Of a DNA stretch of 64,000 bases, positions 53,376 to 61,828 are shown piece after piece. The stretch lies in the NCBI GenBank assembly GCA_944324115.1, contig CALUVB010000016.1, forward strand, positions 1 through 64,000. Direction: 5' to 3'. The position numbers were made by a program, and so were the translations under genes. The notes under the pieces are model-generated. The model was not told the origin of the DNA. It worked only from the letters and a program-made list of their open reading frames with translations, and did not search any database. The DNA is from an uncultured Elusimicrobiales bacterium. GTDB taxonomy: Bacteria > Elusimicrobiota > Elusimicrobia > Elusimicrobiales > Elusimicrobiaceae. Numbering within the stretch: the first letter of the stretch is position 1; every line of letters begins with the position of its first letter.

Positions 53376-53402
53376 AAAAACCCGCGCTCTGCAGAACGCG
53401 GG
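53376..53402 (-). terminator. Terminator of rpsT
   Basis: Stem CCCGCG/CGCGGG (53381-53386 with 53397-53402), extended by AAA/TTT and followed on the minus strand by TTTTTATA. Confidence 0.85.
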
Positions 53403-53424
53403 TTTAAATTTAAAACGACTGTTT

Positions 53425-53736
53425 TTATTTGGCTTTAGCGGCGGTTTTTTTGGCCGGAGCTTTTTTGCCTTTGTTTACAGCTTTAGCCAAGCGCGATTTT
53501 TTGCGCGCGGCAGTTTTCCAATGAATGGTTTTCTTCTTGGCAGCCTTATCAATGCTAGCAGCAGCGGCTTTCAAGTCTTCCGCCACGGTGGCGGCTTCAG
53601 CCTTGACGGCGGCGAGCACCTTTTTGGTAGCCGTGCGCACTTTTTTCATCAGGCCTTTGTTCTGGGAAGTTCTCTTCTCAGCTTGTCTTTGCGCTTTTAA
53701 AGCGCCGGTATGTCTTCCGGTTTTCAATTTTGCCAT
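53425..53736 (-). CDS. rpsT: 30S ribosomal protein bS20
   Basis: A 103-residue, Lys/Ala-rich three-helix protein that binds the 5' domain of 16S rRNA. KAQRQAEKRTSQNKGLMKKVRTATKK matches the S20 start (AxxRxRQNxxR..K..xR) and AAKKKTIHWKTAARKKSRLAK the conserved second half. The tail KKAPAKKTAAKAK is longer than in E. coli. It is monocistronic with its own terminator. Confidence 0.93.
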   Translation of the reverse strand: MAKLKTGRHTGALKAQRQAEKRTSQNKGLMKKVRTATKKVLAAVKAEAATVAEDLKAAAASIDKAAKKKTIHWKTAARKKSRLAKAVNKGKKAPAKKTAAKAK

Positions 53737-53885
53737 TGTAGTTTTCCTCGCGAGAAAATCTCTCTTGGTATATATTTTACCCTATTTAGAGGGCGGGGTC
53801 AAATTTTCCCGCCGGGCACCCCGGCTTTCGGCCCTCTTATTTTATAGTAAATCTTTTTTCCGGCTTTTGGTCCAGTAAAATTAAA

Positions 53886-53894
53886 TGTTAGAAT
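53886..53894 (+). promoter_or_regulatory. Extended -10 box of uvrC, leaderless start
   Basis: TGT-TAGAAT (TAGAAT 53889-53894) ends 5 nt before the uvrC ATG. No Shine-Dalgarno. Confidence 0.5.
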
Positions 53895-53899
53895 AAAGC

Positions 53900-55231
53900 A
53901 TGGACCCCAGAATAGAATTGCTGCCCAAAAAGCCCGGCGTATATATCATGCGTTCCCGTGAGGGGGCGGTTATTTACGTCGGGAAAGCGAAAAACCTCTC
54001 CGACCGCGTTAAGCAATATTTTCAAGACAGCAACCTCTATTCGCGCGGCTGGAAACTGCCCAGTCTGCTGCCGCTGATTTGGAAAATAGATTATGTGACC
54101 ACCGCCTCCGAGAGAGACGCCCTAGTGCTGGAAGAAAAACTGATTAAAAAATACCAGCCTTTTTTCAATTCGTTGGGGAAAGATGACAAACGCTATCCTT
54201 TTTTAAAACTCTCCATGTCGGAAGATTTTCCCCGTCTATCCGTCGTACGAAAACGCGCCTCCGGTAAAGATTTATATTTTGGTCCTTATCCCAAATCCAG
54301 CATGGTGCGCAGCTTAATGCGCTTTTTATGGAAAAGCAAATATGCTCCGCTGCGTCCGTGCAAATGGGCCTTTTCCCGTCAGAAGCCATTGGAAGAACGC
54401 AAAATAAACACCTGTTTATATTTTCACACGGGTTTGTGCCCAGCCCCGTGTGCCGGCAAAATATCTTATGAAGACTACCAGAAAATCGCTCAGCGAATGG
54501 CGTTGTTTTTAGAAGGAGATTTCAAGGAAATTTCCCAAAGCCTCACCGCCCATATGAAACAATGCTCCGACGCCATGCAATATGAAAAAGCCGCCGTGTA
54601 CCGCAATTTCTTACACGCCTTAGATCATATGCGGGAGCGGGTGATTGTCAGCCAATACAAAGAAGAGAAAATCACCCATGCCATCGCCAATTCTGACAAG
54701 TTAAAACGCTTGGCGCATCTTGTGGGGCTTTCCCGCCTGCCGGCGCATATAGAAGCATTTGACAATTCCCATCTGTTTGGCAGAGAAGCCGTCGGCTGTA
54801 TGGTATGCTATATTAACGGCGAGAAAAACCATGAACATTACCGCCGTTTTAAAATCAAATCCCCGTTGCCCGCCGCCGGAGGAAGCGACTTCACCATGAT
54901 GCAGGAAAGTGTGTACCGCCGCCTGCGCCAAATCAAACGGGACCCGGCACAAAAACCAGACTTGTTTTTATTAGATGGAGGAAAAGCTCAAATTACAGCT
55001 GCCCTAAACGCTTGTGAAAAAGCGGGATTATATATACCCATGATTTCTTTGGCTGAAACACATGAAGGCATCTATGTGCCCGGAAAAGATAAAAGCATTA
55101 AATTGCCCCTGGGAGATCCTGCCTTAAATTTGCTCATGGAAATCCGTGACGAAGTACACCGCTTTGCAGTCACATATCACCGCAAATTAAGAGACAAAGC
55201 TTCCGTCTCAAATCAAGGGCATCTTTCCTAG
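53900..55231 (+). CDS. uvrC: UvrC-like excinuclease subunit, C-terminally short
   Basis: UvrC makes both incisions in nucleotide excision repair. This 443-residue protein has the GIY-YIG domain (KPGVYIMRSREGAVIYVGKAKNL split around GKAKNL), a four-Cys-like segment CLYFHTGLCPAPCAG, a UVR motif (DAMQYEKAAVYRNFLHAL) and the RNase H-like domain with AFDNSHLFGREAVG and LFLLDGGKAQI. It ends at HRKLRDKASVSNQGHLS. E. coli UvrC is about 610 residues, and its C-terminal (HhH)2 DNA-binding domain is absent here. No matching HhH codons follow the stop, so this looks like true loss rather than one frameshift. Confidence 0.92.
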   Translation: MDPRIELLPKKPGVYIMRSREGAVIYVGKAKNLSDRVKQYFQDSNLYSRGWKLPSLLPLIWKIDYVTTASERDALVLEEKLIKKYQPFFNSLGKDDKRYPFLKLSMSEDFPRLSVVRKRASGKDLYFGPYPKSSMVRSLMRFLWKSKYAPLRPCKWAFSRQKPLEERKINTCLYFHTGLCPAPCAGKISYEDYQKIAQRMALFLEGDFKEISQSLTAHMKQCSDAMQYEKAAVYRNFLHALDHMRERVIVSQYKEEKITHAIANSDKLKRLAHLVGLSRLPAHIEAFDNSHLFGREAVGCMVCYINGEKNHEHYRRFKIKSPLPAAGGSDFTMMQESVYRRLRQIKRDPAQKPDLFLLDGGKAQITAALNACEKAGLYIPMISLAETHEGIYVPGKDKSIKLPLGDPALNLLMEIRDEVHRFAVTYHRKLRDKASVSNQGHLS

Positions 55232-55277
55232 CGGTGGGCTTTTTCCGTCATATTCAACTGCAGCCGCCAAACACACC

Positions 55278-55817
55278 TCAACAACAAGAACAAACACCGG
55301 AATCCTCCGGTATATTCAACAACTTGGCATAGTCAAAAGAGGCTTGCTGTTCCACACAACCGTTAGAAGATACGAAAAAGCCCTCTTGATTTAAACACAG
55401 ACAGACATCTTCCTTTTTATATTGAGCCACTACGGTCCCGTCGCTGGCAACCCCAGAAGCATAATCACTGCCCATATACCAAAAATCTTTTGTCTCCATG
55501 GCGGCGCATTCGTCATTTGCCATAAAATTGCAATCCGCCGGCACACTGCCTACCGATACGTCTAATTCAGAAATATTACAGCTTTCTTTGCCGCTCAAGC
55601 GGCAAATTTGGTCTGCCTGCCACAGAGATTTTAAATTGCTAAAAGCCTCCGCAAAACGCGCTTTTGCTACGGATTTCTGATATTGCGGCAACGCTACCGC
55701 CGCCAAGATGCCTATAATTAAAACCACTACCAATAATTCTATCAACGTAAAACCACCTATAAGGCGTTTTGCGGGGCGCTGTTTAATGGAAATATTTTTC
55801 TGATATATTTTTTTCAT
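55278..55817 (-). CDS. Type IV pilin-like protein with Cys-rich C-terminus
   Basis: A 179-residue pilin starting MKKIYQKNISIKQR, leader ending LIGG, then FTLIELLVVVLIIG and AKARFAEAFSNLKSL. The C-terminus EDVCLCLNQEGF, ASFDYAKLLNIPED, GVCSCC defines a subfamily with the pilin at 46559-47179. The Cys clusters suggest several disulfides or metal binding. The gene lies just downstream of pilT on the same strand, with a terminator and its own promoter between. An A7 tract directly follows the ATG. Confidence 0.92.
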   Translation of the reverse strand: MKKIYQKNISIKQRPAKRLIGGFTLIELLVVVLIIGILAAVALPQYQKSVAKARFAEAFSNLKSLWQADQICRLSGKESCNISELDVSVGSVPADCNFMANDECAAMETKDFWYMGSDYASGVASDGTVVAQYKKEDVCLCLNQEGFFVSSNGCVEQQASFDYAKLLNIPEDSGVCSCC

Positions 55818-55851
55818 AAGCAAAATTTATCAAAAAAAAAAAATGAGTCAA
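55802..55851 (-). promoter_or_regulatory. Pilin promoter with T12 spacer and 30-bp palindrome
   Basis: TTGACT (55851-55846), spacer CA-T12-GA (16 nt), TAAATT (55829-55824), TTGCTT, ATG at 55817. The palindrome 55802-55831 has 10-bp arms with one mismatch and holds the ATG in its loop. Confidence 0.72.
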
Positions 55852-55875
55852 GCCTTTCCACAAGTACGGCTTTAA

Positions 55876-55907
55876 AGCAAAAAGTCCCGCCAAAAAGCGG
55901 GACTTTT
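55876..55907 (-). terminator. Terminator of gltX-gyf-pilT
   Basis: A perfect 11-bp stem AAAAGTCCCGC/GCGGGACTTTT (55880-55890 with 55897-55907), followed on the minus strand by TTTTTGC. Confidence 0.92.
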
Positions 55908-55928
55908 AAACAACCGAAAAACTGCCTG

Positions 55929-57008
55929 TTACTTAAAGTTTGTCTCTCCTGTTTTCTGTTGCAGATATCCTTTTAAACCGGAAGGATCGCTGGAGTGCAT
56001 AATCGCTTCTTGGAAAGTGATTTTCTTTTGAATGTACAAATCACCCAGCGTCTGGTTCATGGTAACCATGCCCAACCCGGCGCTGGTCTGCATCGTGCTC
56101 ATAATTTGTTCCGCTTTTCCGTCGCGGATTAAGTTGCGCACGGCGGAATTGGCAATCAGCACCTCAGCCGCCATCACGCGTTTGCCGTCAACTCCCTGCA
56201 ACAATTGCTGAGAAATAATAGCTTCCAACACGAAAGAAAGCTGCGTGCGCACCTGCGGCTGTTGATTGGCGGGGAACACGTCAATAATACGGTTGATAGA
56301 CTGTATAGCATCGTTTGTGTGCAACGTAGCAAACACCAAGTGCCCGGTTTCCGCCAATGTTAAACACGCCTCAATCGTTTCAATATCGCGCAACTCGCCC
56401 ACCAGAATGATATCTGGGTCTTCGCGCAAGAAATGCTTCAAGGCGGCTTGGAAGGATTTGGTGTCAGAACCTACTTCGCGCTGGTTTACAATACTGCGTT
56501 TATGAGGGTGCACGAACTCTATCGGGTCTTCCACTGTAATGATATGATTGCTTTCGTGCATATTTAAATAGTTAATCATGCTGGCCAAAGAGGTGGATTT
56601 ACCCGAACCGGTAGCCCCTGTTACCAGTACCAAGCCTTTATTCAGCTTCATTAAGTTATACACCACAGCGGGAAGACCCAATTCTTCAAATGTTTTAAAC
56701 TCATTAGGAATAGAACGCAATGCGGCGCCGACACAACCTTTCTGTTTATACACGTTTACACGCAGACGGCCCAAGCTCTTGAGCCCGAACGAAAAGTCCA
56801 GCTCCAAATTTTCTTCAAACTGTTGTTTTTGTTCATCGGTCATGATGGAGTATATCAAAGCTTGAGAAGTTTCCGGCGTCAGTGTTTCAAACTGCGTCGC
56901 ATACAGTTTACCCTGGATACGCAACACGGGGGACACCCCTACCGTCAAATGAATATCCGAAGCATTTTTGGCTTTCATGAGTTTAAACAAATCATCCATG
57001 AGTATCAT
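55929..57008 (-). CDS. pilT: Type IV pilus retraction ATPase PilT
   Basis: PilT powers pilus retraction and twitching and can aid DNA uptake. The 359-residue hexameric ATPase has an N-terminal PAS-like domain, Walker A GATGSGKSTS (about residues 131-140), the Asp box TVEDPIEFVH, Walker B LREDPDIILVGELRD, the His box GHLVFATLHTND and a C-terminal AVRNLIRDGK that corresponds to the AIRNLIRE motif of PilT. It distinguishes this from PilB. GAGGG precedes the ATG. It is last in gltX-gyf-pilT and shows that the pilins belong to a retractable type IV system. Confidence 0.97.
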   Translation of the reverse strand: MILMDDLFKLMKAKNASDIHLTVGVSPVLRIQGKLYATQFETLTPETSQALIYSIMTDEQKQQFEENLELDFSFGLKSLGRLRVNVYKQKGCVGAALRSIPNEFKTFEELGLPAVVYNLMKLNKGLVLVTGATGSGKSTSLASMINYLNMHESNHIITVEDPIEFVHPHKRSIVNQREVGSDTKSFQAALKHFLREDPDIILVGELRDIETIEACLTLAETGHLVFATLHTNDAIQSINRIIDVFPANQQPQVRTQLSFVLEAIISQQLLQGVDGKRVMAAEVLIANSAVRNLIRDGKAEQIMSTMQTSAGLGMVTMNQTLGDLYIQKKITFQEAIMHSSDPSGLKGYLQQKTGETNFK

Positions 57009-57025
57009 AATAAACCCTCACTAAA

Positions 57026-59146
57026 CTATTTTATTTTTCCCACTAAATCCAGTGTAATATTATTTAGAGCGCCGGTCAATTTCTTTTTATTGGTATCCGC
57101 CTGGAAAATATAGACTATGGGCTCTTTTCTCGTTTTAGCCAGACGGTATTTCACCACATAAGAGTTGCGGTGCAGCGGCTCGGCGGACCAGACAGCCGCA
57201 TAGCCTTCCTGCAATTGTTTACTATACAGACGATTCAAATATTCTTGCACTGTGCCGCGGCCTTTATCCAGTGGATAATTTTGCACGATTTCTTTAGCCA
57301 GCTCCAACGGATCTTGCGCCGGCTCGGGCGCAATGGCATGTATGGCCTCCCGTGCGGCCGGCACGGCTATCGCCTCCTCCGCACCAGCAGATGCAGTCTT
57401 TTCTTCCGCAGCTGCCACATCTTCCGCCGCAGCCGTCGGTTTTTCTTTTGTTTCTTGTGTCCAGTTCAGCCAGGCTCCCGCCAACAGAATAACAACCCCC
57501 AGCCCCAAAAACACATATTTTATCCGGCTGATCGGTTTAGATTTAATAATATGAGGTGGTTCTTCCTTCTCGGCAGCCGCCGGCTCTTCCTTTTTTTCTT
57601 TTGCCGGCACTTCTTTAATTGGCTCCGGGATTTCTTGCCGCAAAGTATCCACCTTCAGTTTCCCTTCCAAAATCGTCTTGACTGTTTTATCATTCGGGTC
57701 ATCTTCTTGCAAAGGGACCAACATTTCTTGCACGGCGGGAGGGATTGTATCTTCCTCCATTTCCGTCTCTGTTTTTTCCTCTCCGGCCAACGGCAATGGG
57801 GAGGCTGTTTTTAAATCCGGCAAAGATTGTTTTAAATTTTCCTCTGTCTTTTTATCGGCTTGTTCCATCAAGCTGCCGCTAGGGGCCGTCTCTTGCGGGG
57901 CCATGGCTTTGTCTTGAGGAGTAAATTCGTCAAAAGGGTCCTCTTCCAGCGGCTGAGACAAGCCTGGATCCGTCTTTTCAAACTGATTCTCCAAGGCCCG
58001 CACTAAATTCATATCCGAATTTTCTTTTGGATCGGGAATACCCAAAATATTTCCCAAATCTCCACTTTTAATTGTATTGAAATATTCCTCTATGGGGCTC
58101 ATTTGGGATACAGTACGCGCCTCCACCCGGGTCTGCGAAACGGAAAAAACAGACTGAGGCGCATTTTCCTGCACTTGTTCTGCTGTGGGAGCAGACTCTG
58201 AAGACTGTCGGTCTTGATGCGCACCAGATCGCTCTTCAGAGACGGCAGGAGTGGGGTCTTTAAGCAAAGCACTCTCCACTTGCTCTTTATGAGCCGAAAC
58301 AGCATGGGAATGCGCCGCATGCGCTTGGGCCGATCGTTGTTGTTCTTCTGCCCGGCTGACGGCTTCCCGCCCAACCCGGCGCCGCTTCATTTCCTCAGAG
58401 GCCTGCAAAAGGATAGAAGAAATATTCTGCTCCGGCTTTTTTGTTTCGTTTGCCGGAAAATCCTGTTTAGCTAAAGCGGGCCCCGGAGTTTCTGTGCCGG
58501 TTTCTCCATTCCGGGAAGCCGCATGCTCTGGCGCCATATGAGGTTGGTCTGCTGAATCGGATCCGGAGGCTTTATTCTGAAAAGCTGGCTGTTTATCAAG
58601 CGAAATCCGCCCTTCTGCTTGGGCGGAAAGCTCTTCCCGGGCCGGTTGGGCGGAAACCGCAGCCGCACCCTCAGACGCTGAAATATCTTGGGCAGCAGGC
58701 AAAACGGTCTCTTTGGATTTTCTTTTCAGTTTTGTCTTTTGTCCAGCAGGCTCCGGCGCGTGCGCTTCCCCCGCCGATTCCGCCGGCTTGGAAGATGAAA
58801 CAGCCGAACCGCTTGTTTCTGAAGAAGACGTTGAAGCAGAAACAGGTATGTTTTGGTTTTTTTCTACAACTTGTACAGAGGACAGCTCCGTCATGACGCT
58901 GTCCATTTCCTTCAAAAGCTGCTCTGATGGAGCAGGCGCCGCTGCTTCCGGAGCATTGACGGGAGCGTCTTCCTCCGGTGGAAAGCCGAATTCTTCATAG
59001 AAATGGGCTTCCTTCCAATAGGCTTCTTCATCACTGTACTCTTCCGGGCAGACCAAACTATGCGAGCCAAACCCCGGCCGGAGCAATAATTGCTTCGCCG
59101 TGAAAGGCCCCACCACATCGCCGCCGTCAAAGAGACAGTATTTCAT
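57026..59146 (-). CDS. GYF_2-domain single-pass membrane protein
   Basis: A 706-residue protein of unknown function. Residues 1-50 fit a GYF_2 domain (YCLFDGGDVVGPFTAKQLL, a peptide-binding fold). Residues 60-540 are low-complexity, rich in Glu, Pro, Ser and Ala, and probably disordered. One TM helix lies at about 541-561 (KYVFLGLGVVILLAGAWLN), and the last 85 residues form a small folded domain outside the membrane. With the GYF end in the cytosol next to pilT, it may be an envelope-spanning scaffold for pilus or polarity proteins (inference). It lies 7 nt after gltX and 18 nt before pilT. Confidence 0.85.
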   Translation of the reverse strand: MKYCLFDGGDVVGPFTAKQLLLRPGFGSHSLVCPEEYSDEEAYWKEAHFYEEFGFPPEEDAPVNAPEAAAPAPSEQLLKEMDSVMTELSSVQVVEKNQNIPVSASTSSSETSGSAVSSSKPAESAGEAHAPEPAGQKTKLKRKSKETVLPAAQDISASEGAAAVSAQPAREELSAQAEGRISLDKQPAFQNKASGSDSADQPHMAPEHAASRNGETGTETPGPALAKQDFPANETKKPEQNISSILLQASEEMKRRRVGREAVSRAEEQQRSAQAHAAHSHAVSAHKEQVESALLKDPTPAVSEERSGAHQDRQSSESAPTAEQVQENAPQSVFSVSQTRVEARTVSQMSPIEEYFNTIKSGDLGNILGIPDPKENSDMNLVRALENQFEKTDPGLSQPLEEDPFDEFTPQDKAMAPQETAPSGSLMEQADKKTEENLKQSLPDLKTASPLPLAGEEKTETEMEEDTIPPAVQEMLVPLQEDDPNDKTVKTILEGKLKVDTLRQEIPEPIKEVPAKEKKEEPAAAEKEEPPHIIKSKPISRIKYVFLGLGVVILLAGAWLNWTQETKEKPTAAAEDVAAAEEKTASAGAEEAIAVPAAREAIHAIAPEPAQDPLELAKEIVQNYPLDKGRGTVQEYLNRLYSKQLQEGYAAVWSAEPLHRNSYVVKYRLAKTRKEPIVYIFQADTNKKKLTGALNNITLDLVGKIK

Positions 59147-59152
59147 CTGTTT

Positions 59153-60616
59153 TTATTTACAATACTGCAAGGCGTTTTTTAGCCGTTGCACCACCGTATC
59201 TTTACCCATATACTCCAACATTTTAAAAAGCGTGGGCCCATGCGTACGGCCGGAAACCGCCACGCGGACCGGGTGAAAAACTTGGCCGGCTTTATACCCG
59301 TTTGCTTTGGCAAAACCGCGGGCAGCGCTCTCCAGCGGGCCCTCGGTAAAATCAGCCAGCTCGCTGTAGGTTTGAATCATGCCTTCCAACACGGCTTTCG
59401 CTTCCGGTTTGGCAAAGACTTTATCCAAGGCGTCTTGTTCAAAAACCGGATCTTCAAAGAAAAAGCGGATTAAATCCGGGATTTCCGTTAAAAGCTTATA
59501 TTTTTCCTGTTCCAACCCCACAATGCCTTCCAGCTGGGCGCGGGACACTTTGCTGATGTCTATGCCGGCCTTTTCAATAAAAGGCAAGGCATAATCAGTC
59601 AATTGGGAAATAGGTGTTTGGCGGATATATTCCCCGTTCATCCAATTCAGCTTTTCCGGGTCCATAACAGCCGGGCTGGGCTGGCAGCCGGAAATATCAA
59701 ATTTTTCTTCCAGTTCTCCCGGCGCAAAAATCTGCTGGGAGTCAGAGGTGGCCCACCCCAATAAAGCCAAATAATTTTTCAGTGCTTCGGGCAAATAGCC
59801 CATATTTCTAAACTCTACCACGTTGGTGGCGCCATGACGTTTAGACAATTTCTTCCCGTCAGGGCCGTGAATCATGGACAGATGGGCAAACACCGGCTCT
59901 TTCCAGCCCAGCGCCCGGTAAATCTGTATTTGGGCGGGCGTATTGGAAATATGGTCATCTCCGCGAATAACATGCGTCATGCGCATAAGGTGGTCGTCTA
60001 CCACAACGGCAAAATTATATGTGGGATAACCGCTGGTTTTCTGGATAACCAAGTCATACAAATCTTTGCTGGCAAATTTTACATGGCCGCGGATCATATC
60101 GTTCCACTCCACATCTCCTTCCTGCGGCATGCGGAAACGAATTACATATTTGCGCCCCTGCGCCTCCAGTTCTTGTTGCTGCTGCGGAGTCAAATCACGG
60201 CATTTGCCGCTGTATTTGGGCGGGCGGTGTTCAGCCAAACATTTCTGGCGGTTGGCTTCCAGTTCTTCTTCAGTGCAATAACATTTATAGGCCTTGCCTT
60301 GGGCAATTAACTGGTCAATATATTTTTTGTAGATTCCTTGATCGGCACGTATGGCCTGGTAATAGGGCGCGTCGGGGCCTTTATCGGTGCCGTCTGGCAT
60401 GGGGCCTTCGTCCCAAGTAAGTTTCATCCATTGCATTCCTTCAAAAATAGCGTCAGTGGAAGCTTGGGTGCTGCGTTCTTCATCGGTGTCTTCTATGCGT
60501 AACAGAAAAGTACCTTTGTTTTTCTTGGCAAAAAGATAATTAAAAAGCGCGGTGCGCACGCCTCCAATATGCAAAAATCCCGTAGGAGACGGGGCAAATC
60601 GGACTCTGACTGTCAT
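59153..60616 (-). CDS. gltX: Glutamyl-tRNA synthetase
   Basis: A class I synthetase that charges tRNA-Glu, 487 residues. RFAPSPTGFLHIGGVRTALF contains the HIGH motif, a possible zinc segment CYCTEEELEANRQKC follows, then HLSMIHGPDGKKLSKRHG (KLSKR = KMSKS) and the helical anticodon domain. Whether it also misacylates tRNA-Gln cannot be told, since gatCAB is not in the window. AGAGG precedes the ATG. It leads the operon gltX-gyf-pilT. Confidence 0.97.
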   Translation of the reverse strand: MTVRVRFAPSPTGFLHIGGVRTALFNYLFAKKNKGTFLLRIEDTDEERSTQASTDAIFEGMQWMKLTWDEGPMPDGTDKGPDAPYYQAIRADQGIYKKYIDQLIAQGKAYKCYCTEEELEANRQKCLAEHRPPKYSGKCRDLTPQQQQELEAQGRKYVIRFRMPQEGDVEWNDMIRGHVKFASKDLYDLVIQKTSGYPTYNFAVVVDDHLMRMTHVIRGDDHISNTPAQIQIYRALGWKEPVFAHLSMIHGPDGKKLSKRHGATNVVEFRNMGYLPEALKNYLALLGWATSDSQQIFAPGELEEKFDISGCQPSPAVMDPEKLNWMNGEYIRQTPISQLTDYALPFIEKAGIDISKVSRAQLEGIVGLEQEKYKLLTEIPDLIRFFFEDPVFEQDALDKVFAKPEAKAVLEGMIQTYSELADFTEGPLESAARGFAKANGYKAGQVFHPVRVAVSGRTHGPTLFKMLEYMGKDTVVQRLKNALQYCK

Positions 60617-60660
60617 GATCGGTTTTCCTCTGTAATAATAATATTAATGCGTATAGATAT

Positions 60661-60668
60661 ATTATACT
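60661..60668. promoter_or_regulatory. Overlapping divergent -10 boxes, gltX and phosphoesterase
   Basis: Minus strand TATAAT (60666-60661) for gltX and plus strand TATACT (60663-60668) for the phosphoesterase gene overlap, so the two directions probably compete. Confidence 0.45.
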
Positions 60669-60745
60669 TATTATGCGAAATTTTTTAAAATATGGAGAGA
60701 AGGGTTTTCAGACACCTGGATTTTCAACAGAAGGCGGAAGCAACT

Positions 60746-61828
60746 ATGTTTTTTATTATTGGCAGTTTGATTTTGCTCTGCATGCAGGCTGCAATAGGGT
60801 TGTGGTTTTATTTTTTATTTCCAAATATAGGCTGGAAAGGGCCTGTTTTACTTGCTCCGCTGTTGCTCAGCGTCGCCATGCATGGGATAATGTCTTACAC
60901 CCGCACCCACTATGGCGCCTTGGACCATGTGCTTTATCTAGGCGCATATGGATACGCCGGGTTGGTGTTTTTGTTTTTTTTCATCGTATTAGCCTTTGCC
61001 TTATTGCAGGGACTGGGCGGCATATTTCATCTGCCTGCGAAACCCTTTTTGGGGCCGCTCAGTTTAGGCTGTATGGCTGCAGCGACCCTGCTTTGCTTGC
61101 ACGGAGGGTGTGCCCAGCCTAAAATTAAGCATATAGATATTGTGATTGCCGGAGCGCCGGAAATGACAGCGGCAATCATATCCGACAGTCATTTGGGAAT
61201 GGGGGTCTCTTTAAAACGCTGGCAAAAAGCGTTGCAGCGCATACAAGAGCAAAAACCAGATACTATTTGGGTCCTAGGAGATGTGTTTGAATATGGCGCC
61301 AACAGCGCCGCCTATGCCCAGGCTTTGGCAGAAACGGAAACCAAATACGGCACTTTTGGCGTATTTGGGAACCATGAATATTACACGGGTTATGAAAACT
61401 CTCTGGATTTTTACCGCCAGGCAGGCATATACCCCCTGCAAAATCAAGCGATCACCCTCTCCAACGGCATACAGTTGATTGGGCTTAACGATATACGCAC
61501 CGCCAAGGTATCCTCCCAACAGCTGGATTACCTGCTCAGCCAAACCGACCCCGCACGACCGCGGATACTGCTTAGCCACCAACCGCTTTTGACTTTAACT
61601 GCAGCCCAGCATCATATACCGCTGATGCTAAGCGGACATACGCATAATGGGCAAATCGTTCCCTTTAATTTTTTTGTTAGAATGGTTTATCCCTATGTGT
61701 ATGGATTATATCAAACGGGTCCCCAGTCGCAGCTTTATGTCACTTCCGGTATGTTTTACTGGGGAGTGCCGCTGCGTTTTTTGGCTCCGGCGGAAATTCC
61801 TTTGCTGCATATAAAAGGCCATGCGTAA
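60746..61828 (+). CDS. Membrane-anchored metallophosphoesterase (YkuE-like)
   Basis: A 360-residue protein with four N-terminal membrane helices (about residues 1-115) and a C-terminal calcineurin-like phosphoesterase domain: IISDSHLG (D-x-H), WVLGDVFEYG (GD), VFGNHEYYTG (GNHE), LLSHQPLL and LSGHTHNGQ. YkuE-type enzymes hydrolyse phosphodiesters or UDP-sugar lipids at the membrane; the exact substrate is open. I chose the ATG at 60746 behind GGCGGAAG; a longer reading begins at 60692 without a ribosome site. It overlaps the GH3 gene by 8 nt. Confidence 0.9.
   Translation: MFFIIGSLILLCMQAAIGLWFYFLFPNIGWKGPVLLAPLLLSVAMHGIMSYTRTHYGALDHVLYLGAYGYAGLVFLFFFIVLAFALLQGLGGIFHLPAKPFLGPLSLGCMAAATLLCLHGGCAQPKIKHIDIVIAGAPEMTAAIISDSHLGMGVSLKRWQKALQRIQEQKPDTIWVLGDVFEYGANSAAYAQALAETETKYGTFGVFGNHEYYTGYENSLDFYRQAGIYPLQNQAITLSNGIQLIGLNDIRTAKVSSQQLDYLLSQTDPARPRILLSHQPLLTLTAAQHHIPLMLSGHTHNGQIVPFNFFVRMVYPYVYGLYQTGPQSQLYVTSGMFYWGVPLRFLAPAEIPLLHIKGHA

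Noticed and set aside
60673-61122. ATG at 60673 as a leaderless gene
   Set aside because: It lies 4 nt after a -10-like box, but its frame is a shadow of the phosphoesterase membrane helices.
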